Source: CAWJTV01 sp963845695
GTDB lineage: Bacteria > Planctomycetota > Planctomycetia > Isosphaerales > Isosphaeraceae
DNA length: 64,000 nt
Direction: 5' to 3'
Assembly (NCBI GenBank): GCA_963845695.1
Contig: CAWJTQ010000014.1
Span: forward strand, 69,660 to 133,659
The notes below the pieces were generated by a model. It had not been told where the DNA came from. It was given only the letters and a program-made list of their open reading frames with translations, and ran no database searches. The position numbers were made by a program, and so were the translations under genes. This document shows positions 48,301 through 57,201 of the stretch, piece after piece (position 1 is the first letter of the stretch; every line of letters starts with the position of its first letter).

Positions 48301-49381
48301 GCGTCCCGGCGAGGCGATCTACAACGACGCCAACGGTGCGCCGGAGGGCAATCACTTCTTCCAGGTTGTCTGGCTCTCGGACGAGCGGCGCGAGTGGTAC
48401 CTGGAACAGCTCCACGACATGGCCCGGATGCGAAAACCGATCCTGGCCCGCACTCCGATCGTCTTCGAAGGGGATGCACCGGCCGACCTGGCGCTGAATC
48501 CTCTGCTGCGCGAGCGTCTGGATGCCCGCGGCGTGGACGCCCTCCCTACGCTCCGCCCAGGCCTGGCTGGGCGACGCTGTCGCGATCAAGGACCCGACCT
48601 CAGCCCTGTTCCGCCGGCTGGGCGGCAATCACCTCTTGATCGTCGGTCAGAACGACGAGGCGGCGCTGGGGGTCGTCACCTCGGTCCTCCTCAGCCTGGC
48701 GGCCCAGTTCCCGCCCGCCGGGCTCGCGACCGTCCGTTCGGGGGCTCGATTCTTCATCCTCGACGGCACGCCCGAAGACCATCCCCAATCCGGCGTCGTC
48801 GCCCGCGTGGCCGCGGTGTTGCCGCATGGCGTCGAGGTCGGCGCCTGGCGCGATACCGGTCGGATCCTCTCCGAGCTGGCCGCCGAGGTCCAGCGACGTC
48901 AAGAGGCCGGTGGTGACGGCCCCGAGCTATTCCTCTTCGTCCACGACCTGCCCCGGTTCCGAGACCTCCGCCGCAAAGAAGACGATTTCAGCTTCTCGCG
49001 CCGCGATGACGACGCCGGACCGGCCGATCATCTCGACCTCATCCTCCGCGAAGGTGCCGGCCTGGGCGTTCACCTCATTGCGTGGTGCGACTCCGTGAAC
49101 AACCTCAACCGCTACTTCACCCACCAGATCCTCCGCGAATTCGAGATGCGGGTCCTGTTCCAGATGAGTCCCTCCGACTCGGGTCACATGCTCGACACCC
49201 CCGTTGCCAGCAAGCTGGGCAACCATCGGCGCTGTTCCACAGCGAAGAGCAGAACCGCCTCGAGAAGTTCCGTCCCTATGGCATCCCCTCAGAGGAATGG
49301 CTGCGCCGGGTGGGTGAACAGCTCGCGAGGCGATCATCACCGGCTGGGGATGGCTCGAAAGAAACCACAAGCGACGCATAA
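45374..49381 (+). CDS. FtsK/SpoIIIE (EccC/EssC-like) ATPase, two frameshifts
   Basis: About 1335 residues starting from GTG 45374. Residues 20-235 are coiled coil; two membrane helices follow (IWIYLFVILVIAGIAAM and PVIAGLAATGAALAVLLRI, about 238-284), then another coiled coil (RREEDLKKVEANYAKAFRAA). The first FtsK/SpoIIIE domain has Walker A VAGRTGSGKSTLMHAL near residue 787 and Walker B RILLVVDEFQEFF near 890. A frame change near 48545 leads to a second ATPase-like domain lacking a P-loop (GGNHLLIVGQNDEAALGVVT, ELFLFVHDLPRFRDLRR), and another near 49229 to the end (ALFHSEEQNRLEKF...). Multiple ATPase domains, membrane pair and WXG100-like neighbour fit a type VII-like secretion motor rather than FtsK chromosome translocation. 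Confidence 0.85.
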
Positions 49382-49536
49382 GCCATGTGCCGCTATGCCG
49401 GATTGGCGCGCTGGCGTGAGCTAGTTCGAATCGAGAGGAGAGCCCTGGAAGGCAAGAAAGCGGAATCGAGTGGGCCACCGGCTATGGGGATGACCGAGAA
49501 CACCCGACACGAGACCGAATGAGACGGAGCAAGGCG

Positions 49537-50448
49537 ATGAGGCTCCCAACGATGACTGTCGCCGGCTTACTCCTGGTGACGGCAATCCTGGCCTTCGATC
49601 TGGCAGCCGTCGAGTTACTGAGACGGGGCGCGTCGCGATCTTCCTGGGATGCGGTGGTCCTGCTCTCGGTCCTGCCGTCCATCAATGCGCTGGTGATCGG
49701 GCTCTACCTGCTCGTGCGCGAGCTCGCACTTCGGGGTGAGGGAGCGCCGTTTCTGGTCGGATTCGAGGCGGCCGGGTGGCCTGCGGTTGCTGCGACATTC
49801 ATCGCCATGCTGGGCTTCGAGGAGCAGATGTTTTTCTACGAGAGATGGGCGGAGCTCCGCCTCACCGCGTTTTGGAGCGAATACATCAGTTGGACTGGGC
49901 AATTCACCAATGAGCACTGGGACGGCATCAAACTCGGGTTCCAGGTGTTCTCAATTGCTGCACCACAACTGCTGCTGGCGCTGCTCGGCGGTTGGGCTGC
50001 GGCGCGACTGGGCGTGGTGGTGGCCCAGGAGTCCATGCTCAAGGGACGCCCCCAGGCGATCTCGGTCCGGCGTGCGAAGGCCGCCCTGCTCGCGGCGATC
50101 CTGCTGCTCGGTGCGGGCGTCTGGGCGGCCAAGATCCGGGGTCGATGGCTCGTCTATCGCAGAGTGGCCGACGGGGCGGCCTTCTTCGAGCGCATCATGC
50201 GGAAACAGTACGAGGAGGTGCTCGCGCAGATCCAGTCACTGGACGAAAACCTGGGCGAGATGGCGGACGTCCCCACACATCTCACGAAGCGAAGGAAGGG
50301 GCTTGTCGACTCGGCCGAACGGTCCCTCCGCGAGATGGAGCTGAGCGCGGCCCGGCGAAAGGTCTACGAGCCGGCCGCCCGACGCCCCTGGCTTCCCATC
50401 CCCCCGAACCCGCCACTCAACCCTTTTGAGCTGGAAAAGCCAAAATGA
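49537..50448 (+). CDS. Multi-pass membrane protein downstream of the type VII-like operon
   Basis: Start taken at ATG 49537 (303 residues); ATG 49519 adds 6 residues. Hydrophobic segments include VAGLLLVTAILAFDLAAVEL, DAVVLLSVLPSINALVIGLY, WPAVAATFIAMLGFEEQMFF, FSIAAPQLLLALLGGWAAAR and AALLAAILLLGAGVWAAKIR, then a cytoplasmic helical tail (FFERIMRKQYEEVLAQIQSL) and a Pro-rich end. It has no recognised domain. It follows the ATPase by about 155 bases on the same strand; a role with that system is possible but not shown, since similar orphan membrane proteins are frequent in planctomycetes. Confidence 0.6.
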   Translation: MRLPTMTVAGLLLVTAILAFDLAAVELLRRGASRSSWDAVVLLSVLPSINALVIGLYLLVRELALRGEGAPFLVGFEAAGWPAVAATFIAMLGFEEQMFFYERWAELRLTAFWSEYISWTGQFTNEHWDGIKLGFQVFSIAAPQLLLALLGGWAAARLGVVVAQESMLKGRPQAISVRRAKAALLAAILLLGAGVWAAKIRGRWLVYRRVADGAAFFERIMRKQYEEVLAQIQSLDENLGEMADVPTHLTKRRKGLVDSAERSLREMELSAARRKVYEPAARRPWLPIPPNPPLNPFELEKPK

Positions 50449-50567
50449 GCGACCCGGCCACCCGGGATGTACGAGGCCCTCTCGACGATCGCTGAAGGCG
50501 AGCCCTTGTCCCTCGGTTGGAATCTTGCTGGAATAGCTGTCGATCCTCACCCTACGGGTACAGAACC

Positions 50568-52791
50568 ATGAAACGACGTCACTTCGGCAAGTGTCTCCTG
50601 ATCCTGGTCCCGTGGCTCGTCCCGATGGCACCTGAATCTCTGGGATCGGATCCAACGACCAAGCCCTCCCCGCGCCCGGCCGACCCGAAGCAAGCCCTCG
50701 AGCGCACCTGTTTCCAAACGCATGCGCGCTGGGACGCGATGATCCAGCTTCGGTCGGACGTGGCGATCTGCTACGGCATTGATAAATCCTTACCTGAGCG
50801 GATCGCCCAGTGGAGGGCCCAGGGCTATATCCCGCACCTCATGACGGGCGTCTCCTGGGGACAGTACCAGGACTACCTCTACGGCCGGTTCGACGGCAAG
50901 CGTCACGTGGACGAGGCGCAGAAGGATCGAAACGGCCGGGTGATCTCGCACGGGGGCGACGTGTACTACATGTCCCCGGGCGAGGACTTCGGCAAGTTCC
51001 TCTGCCAGGGGGTCAAGCGGGCGATGGACGCCGGCGCCGAAGCGATCCATCTCGAGGAGCCTGAATTCTGGGTCCGCGGCGGATATGGTGAGGGGTTCAA
51101 GCGCGAATGGAAGTCCTATTACAAGGAGGAGTGGATTCCGCCCCATATCTCACCAGACGCCCAGTACCGTGCCTCGATGCTCAAGTATCATCTCTACCGC
51201 CGGGCACTCAAACAGGTCTTCGACTTCGTCAAGGCCGAGAACGCTCGGACCGGGCGGCATGTCCGGTGTTATGTGCCCACACACAGCCTGATCAACTACG
51301 CTCACTGGAAAATCGTTAGCCCGGAGTCGAGCTTGATCCAGGTCGGTGCCGATGGGTTCATCGCCCAGGTCTGGACGGGGACCGTGCGCACACCCAACGT
51401 CTACCGCGGCGTCCGCCGCGAGCGGACGTTCGAAGCGGCGTTCTTCGAATACGGGTCAATGATGAACGTCGTGAAAGCGAGCGGCGGTACAGTTTGGTTC
51501 CGAAAACGACCCCATCGAGGACAACGCCGATCATTCCTGGGAAGACTACCGAACCAACTGGGAGAGCACCCTGACGGCCTCCTTGCTCTGGCCGCAAGTC
51601 TGGCGCTTCGAGGTGATGCCCTGGCCCGAGCGCATCTTCCATGGACGCCGTCCGACCGTCGACCGCGCCCATCGCAAGCCGGGCGAGCGCGTGGTTCGCG
51701 AGCCGATTCCCCCGTCCTATGCCACGGAGATGATGACCGTCATCACGGCGCTCAACGACATGGATCAGCCGGACCTCGCCTGGGATTGCGGGACGCAGGG
51801 GATCGGCGTGGTCGTCTCGGACAGCATGATGTTCCAACGCGGAGACCCCAACCCGTCCGACGCGAACCTGGGTTCGTTCTACGGACTGGCGATGCCCTTA
51901 CTCAAACGCGGCATCCCCGCCGAACCCGTCCAGCTCGAGAATGCCGTGATCCCCGGCGCCCTCGCGGCGCACAAGGTCCTCATCATGACCTACGAGGGAA
52001 TGAAGCCCATGACCCCTGAGGTTCACGTCGCGCTGGCGGCGTGGGTCAAGAACGGCGGTGCGCTGGTATTTCTCGACGATGACGCCGACCCCTACAACGG
52101 CGTGCGCGCCTGGTGGAACGATCCTGCCAAGGGGATGTCGTACGATGCACCTCGCCAGCACCTCTTCGAACAGTTGGGTCTGCCCCGGAACCCGGCGCCA
52201 GGGAGTCACTCCGTCGGCAACGGAACCCTGTTGTACGACCGGAGCAGCCCCGCCGCGCTCACTCATCAAGCAGACGGTGATGATTCGCTCCGCACGCTGG
52301 TCCGATCGGCCTGCAAGGCGGTCGGTCTCGGTTACCGAGAGACGAATCATCTGGTCTTACGTCGCGGCCCTTACGTCGTCGCCGCAGGCCTCGACGAGTC
52401 GCTGGAAGGCCCTCCCCTGATCCTGCGCGGCCATTTCCTCAACCTGTTCGATGCGCAACTGCCGACCATCGACTCGGTCAGTCTCACTCCCGGCAGCCGT
52501 CACCTCTTGTTGGACCTCGATCGCGCCAGCTCAGCCGCGCCCGCCGTACTGGCCTCGGCCTGCAAGACGCTCGGAGCCGGATCGACCCCCGACGGCGGTT
52601 TCCGTTTCTTCGCCGAGGGGCCCGAGAAGATCGAGGCGGTTGTTCGCGTCCGGCTGAAGAATGCCCCGAAGGTCGTGACGCTTGAGGGCCATCCTCTACC
52701 TGCCGATGCGCAGAAGTGGGACGCCGCGACCCGGACCGTTCGCCTCCGCTTTCCGAACTCCGCCAAAGGACAGTGGCTGATCCTGCACTGA
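50568..52791 (+). CDS. Exported glycoside hydrolase-like protein with amidotransferase-like C-domain, frameshifted
   Basis: The ATG at 50568 opens a signal peptide (MKRRHFGKCLLILVPWLVPM). The N-terminal half looks like a TIM-barrel hydrolase: LPERIAQWRAQGYIPHLMTG, GAEAIHLEEPEFWVRGGYGE (Glu-rich putative active-site strand) and HVRCYVPTHSLINYAHWKIV. Near 51500 the frame changes and ENDPIEDNADHSWEDYRTNW resumes, leading to WPQVWRFEVMPWPERIFHGR and a Rossmann-like domain (GALAAHKVLIMTYEGMKPMT, WVKNGGALVFLDDDADPYN), similar to the glutamine-amidotransferase-like domain of beta-galactosidases. The last part is a beta-sandwich. About 740 residues; the GH family is not assigned. Confidence 0.72.
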
Positions 52792-52867
52792 TTGGCTGGA
52801 ATCCGAGTGCCCCACAATGTTCATTGTTCTCGGAAGGCTCGGCACGCAATCTCGAATCGTGCTATCG

Positions 52868-53692
52868 TCATGTTTCGTATCCGAACCTCTTCATGAACTC
52901 GACGATGGTCGCATTAGAATAGACGCGACGGAGCTGCTCTTCGTTCAGGCTGGTCATCCAGGATGAAATCCGGCTCGAGTCGAACTCTTTACGGATTCCG
53001 CTCTCCCAGTCGATGGCCGTCGTCCAGAGAAACCGTTCGGGAAAGCTTCGTTTGAACTTTCCCAGGAACCGCGAGGAATAGGCGAGTCCCAGGTGAGCAT
53101 AGACCGTACGCATGGTCGTTTCTGGAATCGTGACGAGGTCTTCATAGCGGACGGCCAATAGCCTCGAATCATCGAGGAACGGTTTCCAGGTCAGATAGTT
53201 CTGAAGGAGACTGTCCCATCGCCAGGTTTTGTCTTCGGTTGTCGCGTCGCTCTGGGTTTCGATGCTGCTCAGAATCGCCCGAGGGTCGCGAACCGTGTAG
53301 ATCAAGGGATAGCTTGAAGCCAGATACGTGACGAGTTCCGGACTTCGGTAAAAGTCGGGGCTCTTGTCCCCCACGAGTGGTTCGTCGTACTTTCCGTAGA
53401 GGTCGCAGAGGAGCGGAGTGACGTCCTCATACCACCTCTTGAAACAGTCGAGATCATCCTGTTTCTTCCGGTCGAGCAGTCGGATCGCCTGCTCCAGCGA
53501 CAGACCATGCACGACCATCCTCTGACAATGATGCTCGATGAAGTAATCGAGGAACAGTGCCCGATTAATCTCGGACTCGCACAGACACATGGCCGCCGGA
53601 TGATCGTCGATGCAACGCGCCATCAGCGACGAGCCCGTCCGCAAGGGACCGACGATGAAGAATAGCTTGGCATTGTGATTCGCAGTGCTCAT
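52868..53692 (-). CDS. Sulfotransferase family protein
   Basis: Start at ATG 53692 (274 residues). KLFFIVGPLRTGSSLMARCI near residues 10-28 is the 5'-phosphosulfate-binding loop of PAPS-dependent sulfotransferases, and IYTVRDPRAILSSIETQSD near 131-149 carries the 3'-phosphate-binding Arg and Ser. FYRSPELVTYLASSYP and LLAVRYEDLVTIPETTMRTV are further family features. No signal peptide or membrane segment, so it is cytoplasmic and would use PAPS to sulfate a carbohydrate, lipid, small molecule or peptide Tyr. It is the most distal gene of a minus-strand group that includes a JmjC/cupin-like and a DUF6065-like gene, so a modification pathway is plausible. Confidence 0.85.
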   Translation of the reverse strand: MSTANHNAKLFFIVGPLRTGSSLMARCIDDHPAAMCLCESEINRALFLDYFIEHHCQRMVVHGLSLEQAIRLLDRKKQDDLDCFKRWYEDVTPLLCDLYGKYDEPLVGDKSPDFYRSPELVTYLASSYPLIYTVRDPRAILSSIETQSDATTEDKTWRWDSLLQNYLTWKPFLDDSRLLAVRYEDLVTIPETTMRTVYAHLGLAYSSRFLGKFKRSFPERFLWTTAIDWESGIRKEFDSSRISSWMTSLNEEQLRRVYSNATIVEFMKRFGYET

Positions 53693-53780
53693 CGCTCGAA
53701 GATGTCTCTTGGCCGTTGTCCATCCGTCGTGCGTTCGCTCGCGAGTCGATCCGATTGGCACAACCACGAGCAGCCGATGC

Positions 53781-54602
53781 TCACGCCTTCGACTTCCTCG
53801 TGCGTTGACCTTGATGGCTAGCCTGACCGGTCGCTCCCACGGACGCTTCAGCCTTGCCCGCTCCCCACACGCTGGTCAGCAAATCGTAAGCCAATGCGTC
53901 GTGCCGCTTCAGCTCAGCGCGGACAAAGGGATAGAAATCGTTCGTACCGAAGAAAGCCTCGGTGGCCTCGGCGAAGTATTCCATGGGATTCGTCGCGGCG
54001 TATGCCTTCTCCTCGCGACCATTAATGCGGAGGACCTTCTGGTAAATCTTCGACTTCATGGCTCGATCATAGGCGGCCTTCACGCGAGGGTTGCTGAACC
54101 CGTCTTCGAGGAACTGATGATGGTAAGCGTGGGATAGCTCATGCAGGACCATCCAGGGCTGTTCCAGGGTCCAGTCGAGGAAGTTTCGGGCGTTGGCGAG
54201 CTCGACACACTTCTGTTTCGCCGGATTCACGCCGTGTGCCTTGAGCCAGTCGACATTGGGATGGTACGCCATGCACGGTGTGTTCGGCTCGTTCTCCTCG
54301 ACCCAGATCCGGACCTTCCTCAGTTTCTTGACGGCCTCGGCCGGGAGACGTCGGACGATCTGATAGAGTTGATACTGCAACAGCGTCAACGTGCGCTCGG
54401 CCAGAGTACGGCGTAGTCGGAGGAAGTCTCTGTTGACCACAACCGTCCAGCCCTCGATTTTCCTCGTCTCGTACGGATCGGATGCTGCCTTGGTGGGGGA
54501 CTTGCTCATCGGACGGGGAACCTGGGGCTGGACCTGTCCTGCGAAAGAACCGACGAAGAGAACGAGGGCAAGGGGTCCCGCAAATCGTTTGGGACGCGGC
54601 AT
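53781..54602 (-). CDS. Exported gluzincin-type metallopeptidase
   Basis: A 273-residue protein with a signal peptide (FAGPLALVLFVGSFAGQVQ). PWMVLHELSHAYHHQFLEDG contains HELSH at residues 154-158, a zinc-binding H-E-x-x-H, and NPMEYFAEATEAFFGTNDFY about 55 residues later supplies the third ligand Glu, as in the anthrax lethal factor/M34-like gluzincin group. RVRIWVEENEPNTPCMAYHP precedes the active site. The C-terminal 25 residues are basic and Ser/Gly-rich. It lies 88 bases ahead of the sulfotransferase and about 180 bases behind the cupin-like gene; a palindromic element intervenes. Similar planctomycete proteins are secreted, with unknown targets. Confidence 0.82.
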   Translation of the reverse strand: MPRPKRFAGPLALVLFVGSFAGQVQPQVPRPMSKSPTKAASDPYETRKIEGWTVVVNRDFLRLRRTLAERTLTLLQYQLYQIVRRLPAEAVKKLRKVRIWVEENEPNTPCMAYHPNVDWLKAHGVNPAKQKCVELANARNFLDWTLEQPWMVLHELSHAYHHQFLEDGFSNPRVKAAYDRAMKSKIYQKVLRINGREEKAYAATNPMEYFAEATEAFFGTNDFYPFVRAELKRHDALAYDLLTSVWGAGKAEASVGATGQASHQGQRTRKSKA

Positions 54603-54644
54603 GGCAACTCCTGACTCGCGGAGATCAGGGACGGAATCAACCGA

Positions 54645-54768
54645 GAGGCTGTGAAAAAATGGATTCCCAATAACGAATTCAAGATTCCAAATGAATGTTA
54701 GTCCTGATCCGCCAAGGGCTTATGATTCTGGAATTTGGAATCTGCAATCCGAGTCTTTCACAAGCTCT
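54645..54768. repeat. Palindromic intergenic element with GGAATC motif
   Basis: Outer arms GCTGTGAAA (54648) and TTTCACAAGC (54756) and inner arms AGATTCCAAAT (54682-54692) and ATTTGGAATCT (54733-54743) are inverted repeats, the inner one perfect. The element is AT-richer than its surroundings and lies between two minus-strand genes. The GGAATC-type core is shared with short intergenic repeats near 18.5, 27.5 and 29.9 kb. Confidence 0.65.
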
Positions 54769-54782
54769 GAGGAGTCGCACAC

Positions 54783-55954
54783 TCATACCGGGCAATAGCA
54801 GGAGTAGAAGCTGGAGAACTCGTTGTCGAACACGAAGTTCGTGAACGACACGGTCACCGAGATGTCGAGGCCCTGGACATAATGCAGGCACCCGATGGGG
54901 AGGAACAGAATCTCGCCGGGATTCAGGACGAATTCGAGGATCTGAGGCTCCTCGAATGGCGGGCTCGGTGCGGCCGGTGTGATCCGACCGTCAACCTGGG
55001 AGAACACATGATGATAGTTCCTCATCAATGGCATATCCCAGGACGGCGCGATCCTCAGGAGCTTGCGCCCGATTACCTGCGCCATGAAGTTGTTGGTGAG
55101 GTCGTGGTGGAACGGGGTGACCGTCCCGGCCGGACCCATCCAGAAGAAGCCGCCCGGCTGGTCGCTCCGGAGGTACTCGGGGATCTGCACGAGATCGTCC
55201 CAGAGTTCGGGAAGGATCTTGCGGTTCGACGAATTGTTGTTAGCCGTCAGGTAGAAGTCATTGGTTAAGCCGGCAGTTCGGACCTTCTGAACGAATTCGC
55301 CGAACTTGATCCGTCCGACGAAGCGCTCGGAACTGGTCTCGTACTGGGCGGCCTGGTCGCCCGAGTTGCGGTTCATCTGGACCTCGACCTCGCGGTCGCC
55401 GAACCGCTCGGCGAAGTAGTCGAGGTTCCACTTCCGCATCGCAGGCCAGTCTTCCATCATCCCGGTGATGATGACGGGCCGGTTGGTCGTGTAATACTCG
55501 CGGAGGAACTCCTCACGCGAAAGTTTGTGCTTGCGCTCGATCTCGCTCGAATTGGGGTGCAGCCGGTTGAGCTTGCGGTAGACCGACAAGAGCCACTCGC
55601 GCTTCCTCAGGCGACTGCGAAGCAGCTCGCAGCCCCGAAAATAGGGGCTCTGCTCGCGCCATGCCGATTTCGCGCTGAGTCCTGCGCTGAAAAGCCCGAC
55701 GACTTCAACACGTCCAGAATACTGTCGGGGCTATTCCCGATGAGGAGGTTCTCGACGATCCAGCGACGCCATTCATCGTCGATGCTGGGACGACCGTCGT
55801 CGGCCGCCGATTCGCCCGAGGTGTGCGAGCCACCGGCCAGGTATTGGCTCGATCCGGCAACGCCGCCCCTCGGTCCAGCCCGGTCCCCGGTAGTCCGATC
55901 GCGCGTTCCCGGTTGCGTCCCCTCACGGTCAGAAGTCGAAGGAGGTCCCATCAT
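54783..55954 (-). CDS. JmjC/cupin-like domain protein, frameshifted
   Basis: The body (from MSVYRKLNRLHPNSSEIERK) is a cupin-like/JmjC protein: FLREYYTTNRPVIITGMMED, the double-stranded helix with PFHHDLTNNFMAQVIGRKLL (H-x-D iron ligands) and FLPIGCLHYVQGLDISVTVS (distal His). Upstream, a helical N-terminal domain in another frame (DEWRRWIVENLLIGNSPDSI, LDVLKSSGFSA) joins through SAKSAWREQSPYFRGCELL, with the shift near 55685. ATG 55954 or 55951 is the likely start, with GGGAG 7 bases ahead; about 390 residues. Family members are Fe(II)/2-oxoglutarate-dependent hydroxylases, often acting on protein side chains or in natural product pathways. It directly follows the DUF6065-like gene. Confidence 0.8.
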
Positions 55955-56024
55955 GTTCGGGCTCCCAGCAAAGCAATAGGAGAGGTCGGAAGTCGAACGA
56001 GGCCCTGTCGGTCGGGTCGGGCGA

Positions 56025-56843
56025 TCATCCCGTACTTGGAGGCTTGGGTGCACCTCGCCGAACCTGCGGCGGCTTCACCTTGATCATGTGGCTGGTCTCC
56101 GCCTCCCGACCGATCGCGTCCCGTCCTTGGAAGTAATCGCGCTGCCAGTCGTCCGGCTTGACTTGACCCTTGGCCTTCTGCTCGTGGAATTGCCTCCGCC
56201 CCACATCCCATTCATGGTAAGCGCGACAGAGGTCGGGATCGTCGGTGAGATGCTGGAACGTCACGTCGGCCTGCTCGAGGTCCGCGCAGATATTGCTCCC
56301 AAGGGGAATCGTCTGAAAAAGCGGCTCACCCTGATCGAACCGTACCGGCTGGTGAGGTGTCATAATCTTATAGTTCATCGTGAACGACATGCTAATCCAG
56401 TCGCTCTCGATCAGTGCGGTCAGGGGATGGGCGTTGGCCTTGAAGTAGTTCACCGGCCCGCAGACCAGAAGACGAGATCCCTGAGGTTTCGTGCGAAAGA
56501 GGAACGGCGTGTTCCAGGTGATGATCCCTTCGCCGAACTGGCTGTTGATCCATTGTGACCAGAGCTGGTCCGAGACGTCGAACTGGAATTCGATCGAGCC
56601 CGGGTAGGTCCCCCCGCGCCACGTCGCGGTGAAGCCGACCGGATTCTTGATCCACCATCCCGTCTGATTGGCGATCGTCAAGGGCAAGCAACGGTAGGCA
56701 TAGCGCTGTGGTGTGTTGTTCATCCACGTCCGCTGCCAGTCGGCCCACGACCATTCCCACCCCGTTCCATCCGTTCGGTTCGGCTTCATCATGCTGTCGT
56801 CTGCGATCTGATAGATATGCACTTCGAGCCGCGGGTGATCCAT
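56025..56843 (-). CDS. DUF6065-like protein
   Basis: A 272-residue cytoplasmic protein beginning MDHPRLEVHIYQIADDSMMK. Its conserved core (LPLTIANQTGWWIKNPVGFT, QFGEGIITWNTPFLFRTKPQ, ALIESDWISMSFTMNYKIMT) matches what I remember of DUF6065, a family without known function, frequent next to cupin-like hydroxylases in biosynthetic or peptide-modifying loci. The C-terminal part (CRAYHEWDVGRRQFHEQKAK, DYFQGRDAIGREAETSHMIK) is helical. It is the first gene of the minus-strand group ending with the sulfotransferase; the next gene starts 70 bases on. Trp richness in the core suggests ligand binding. The assignment rests on recall of the pattern. Confidence 0.72.
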   Translation of the reverse strand: MDHPRLEVHIYQIADDSMMKPNRTDGTGWEWSWADWQRTWMNNTPQRYAYRCLPLTIANQTGWWIKNPVGFTATWRGGTYPGSIEFQFDVSDQLWSQWINSQFGEGIITWNTPFLFRTKPQGSRLLVCGPVNYFKANAHPLTALIESDWISMSFTMNYKIMTPHQPVRFDQGEPLFQTIPLGSNICADLEQADVTFQHLTDDPDLCRAYHEWDVGRRQFHEQKAKGQVKPDDWQRDYFQGRDAIGREAETSHMIKVKPPQVRRGAPKPPSTG

Positions 56844-57201
56844 GAGTCAGCCCTCTAGTGGGTTTCTTGGCGCCATCTGCAACTCGATGACGCTCGCCGC
56901 TTCACACAGCAATCCCTCGCCTGGCGAATCTAGCGTAGCCGATCGGTTGCCGACGATCAATCGGGTTGACGGACTCAGTCGCGGAGAGATGGGGCCTGCT
57001 CACCCGACCGTCTCTCGATACCGAGGACGATTCTGACAACCTCCTGGAGACTTGACCCGGAACAGAGCGATGCAAACCTCCTCCAGCTCCCGCAACTCCC
57101 TCTGTCCTGGGACGGTTTCAATCCGCGTGTTCGCCGAATCCTGGTGAGGAGAGCGAAGACACGCGGACTGAAGCTCGTCGTAACGGCTCAAGAACCAAAC
57201 A
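56844..57201. other. Intergenic region upstream of the DUF6065-like gene
   Basis: About 358 bases between two minus-strand genes. It must hold the promoter of the DUF6065 group. No gene or RNA was recognised; frames crossing it are continuations of alternate frames of the Pro-Thr repeat tract. Confidence 0.35.
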
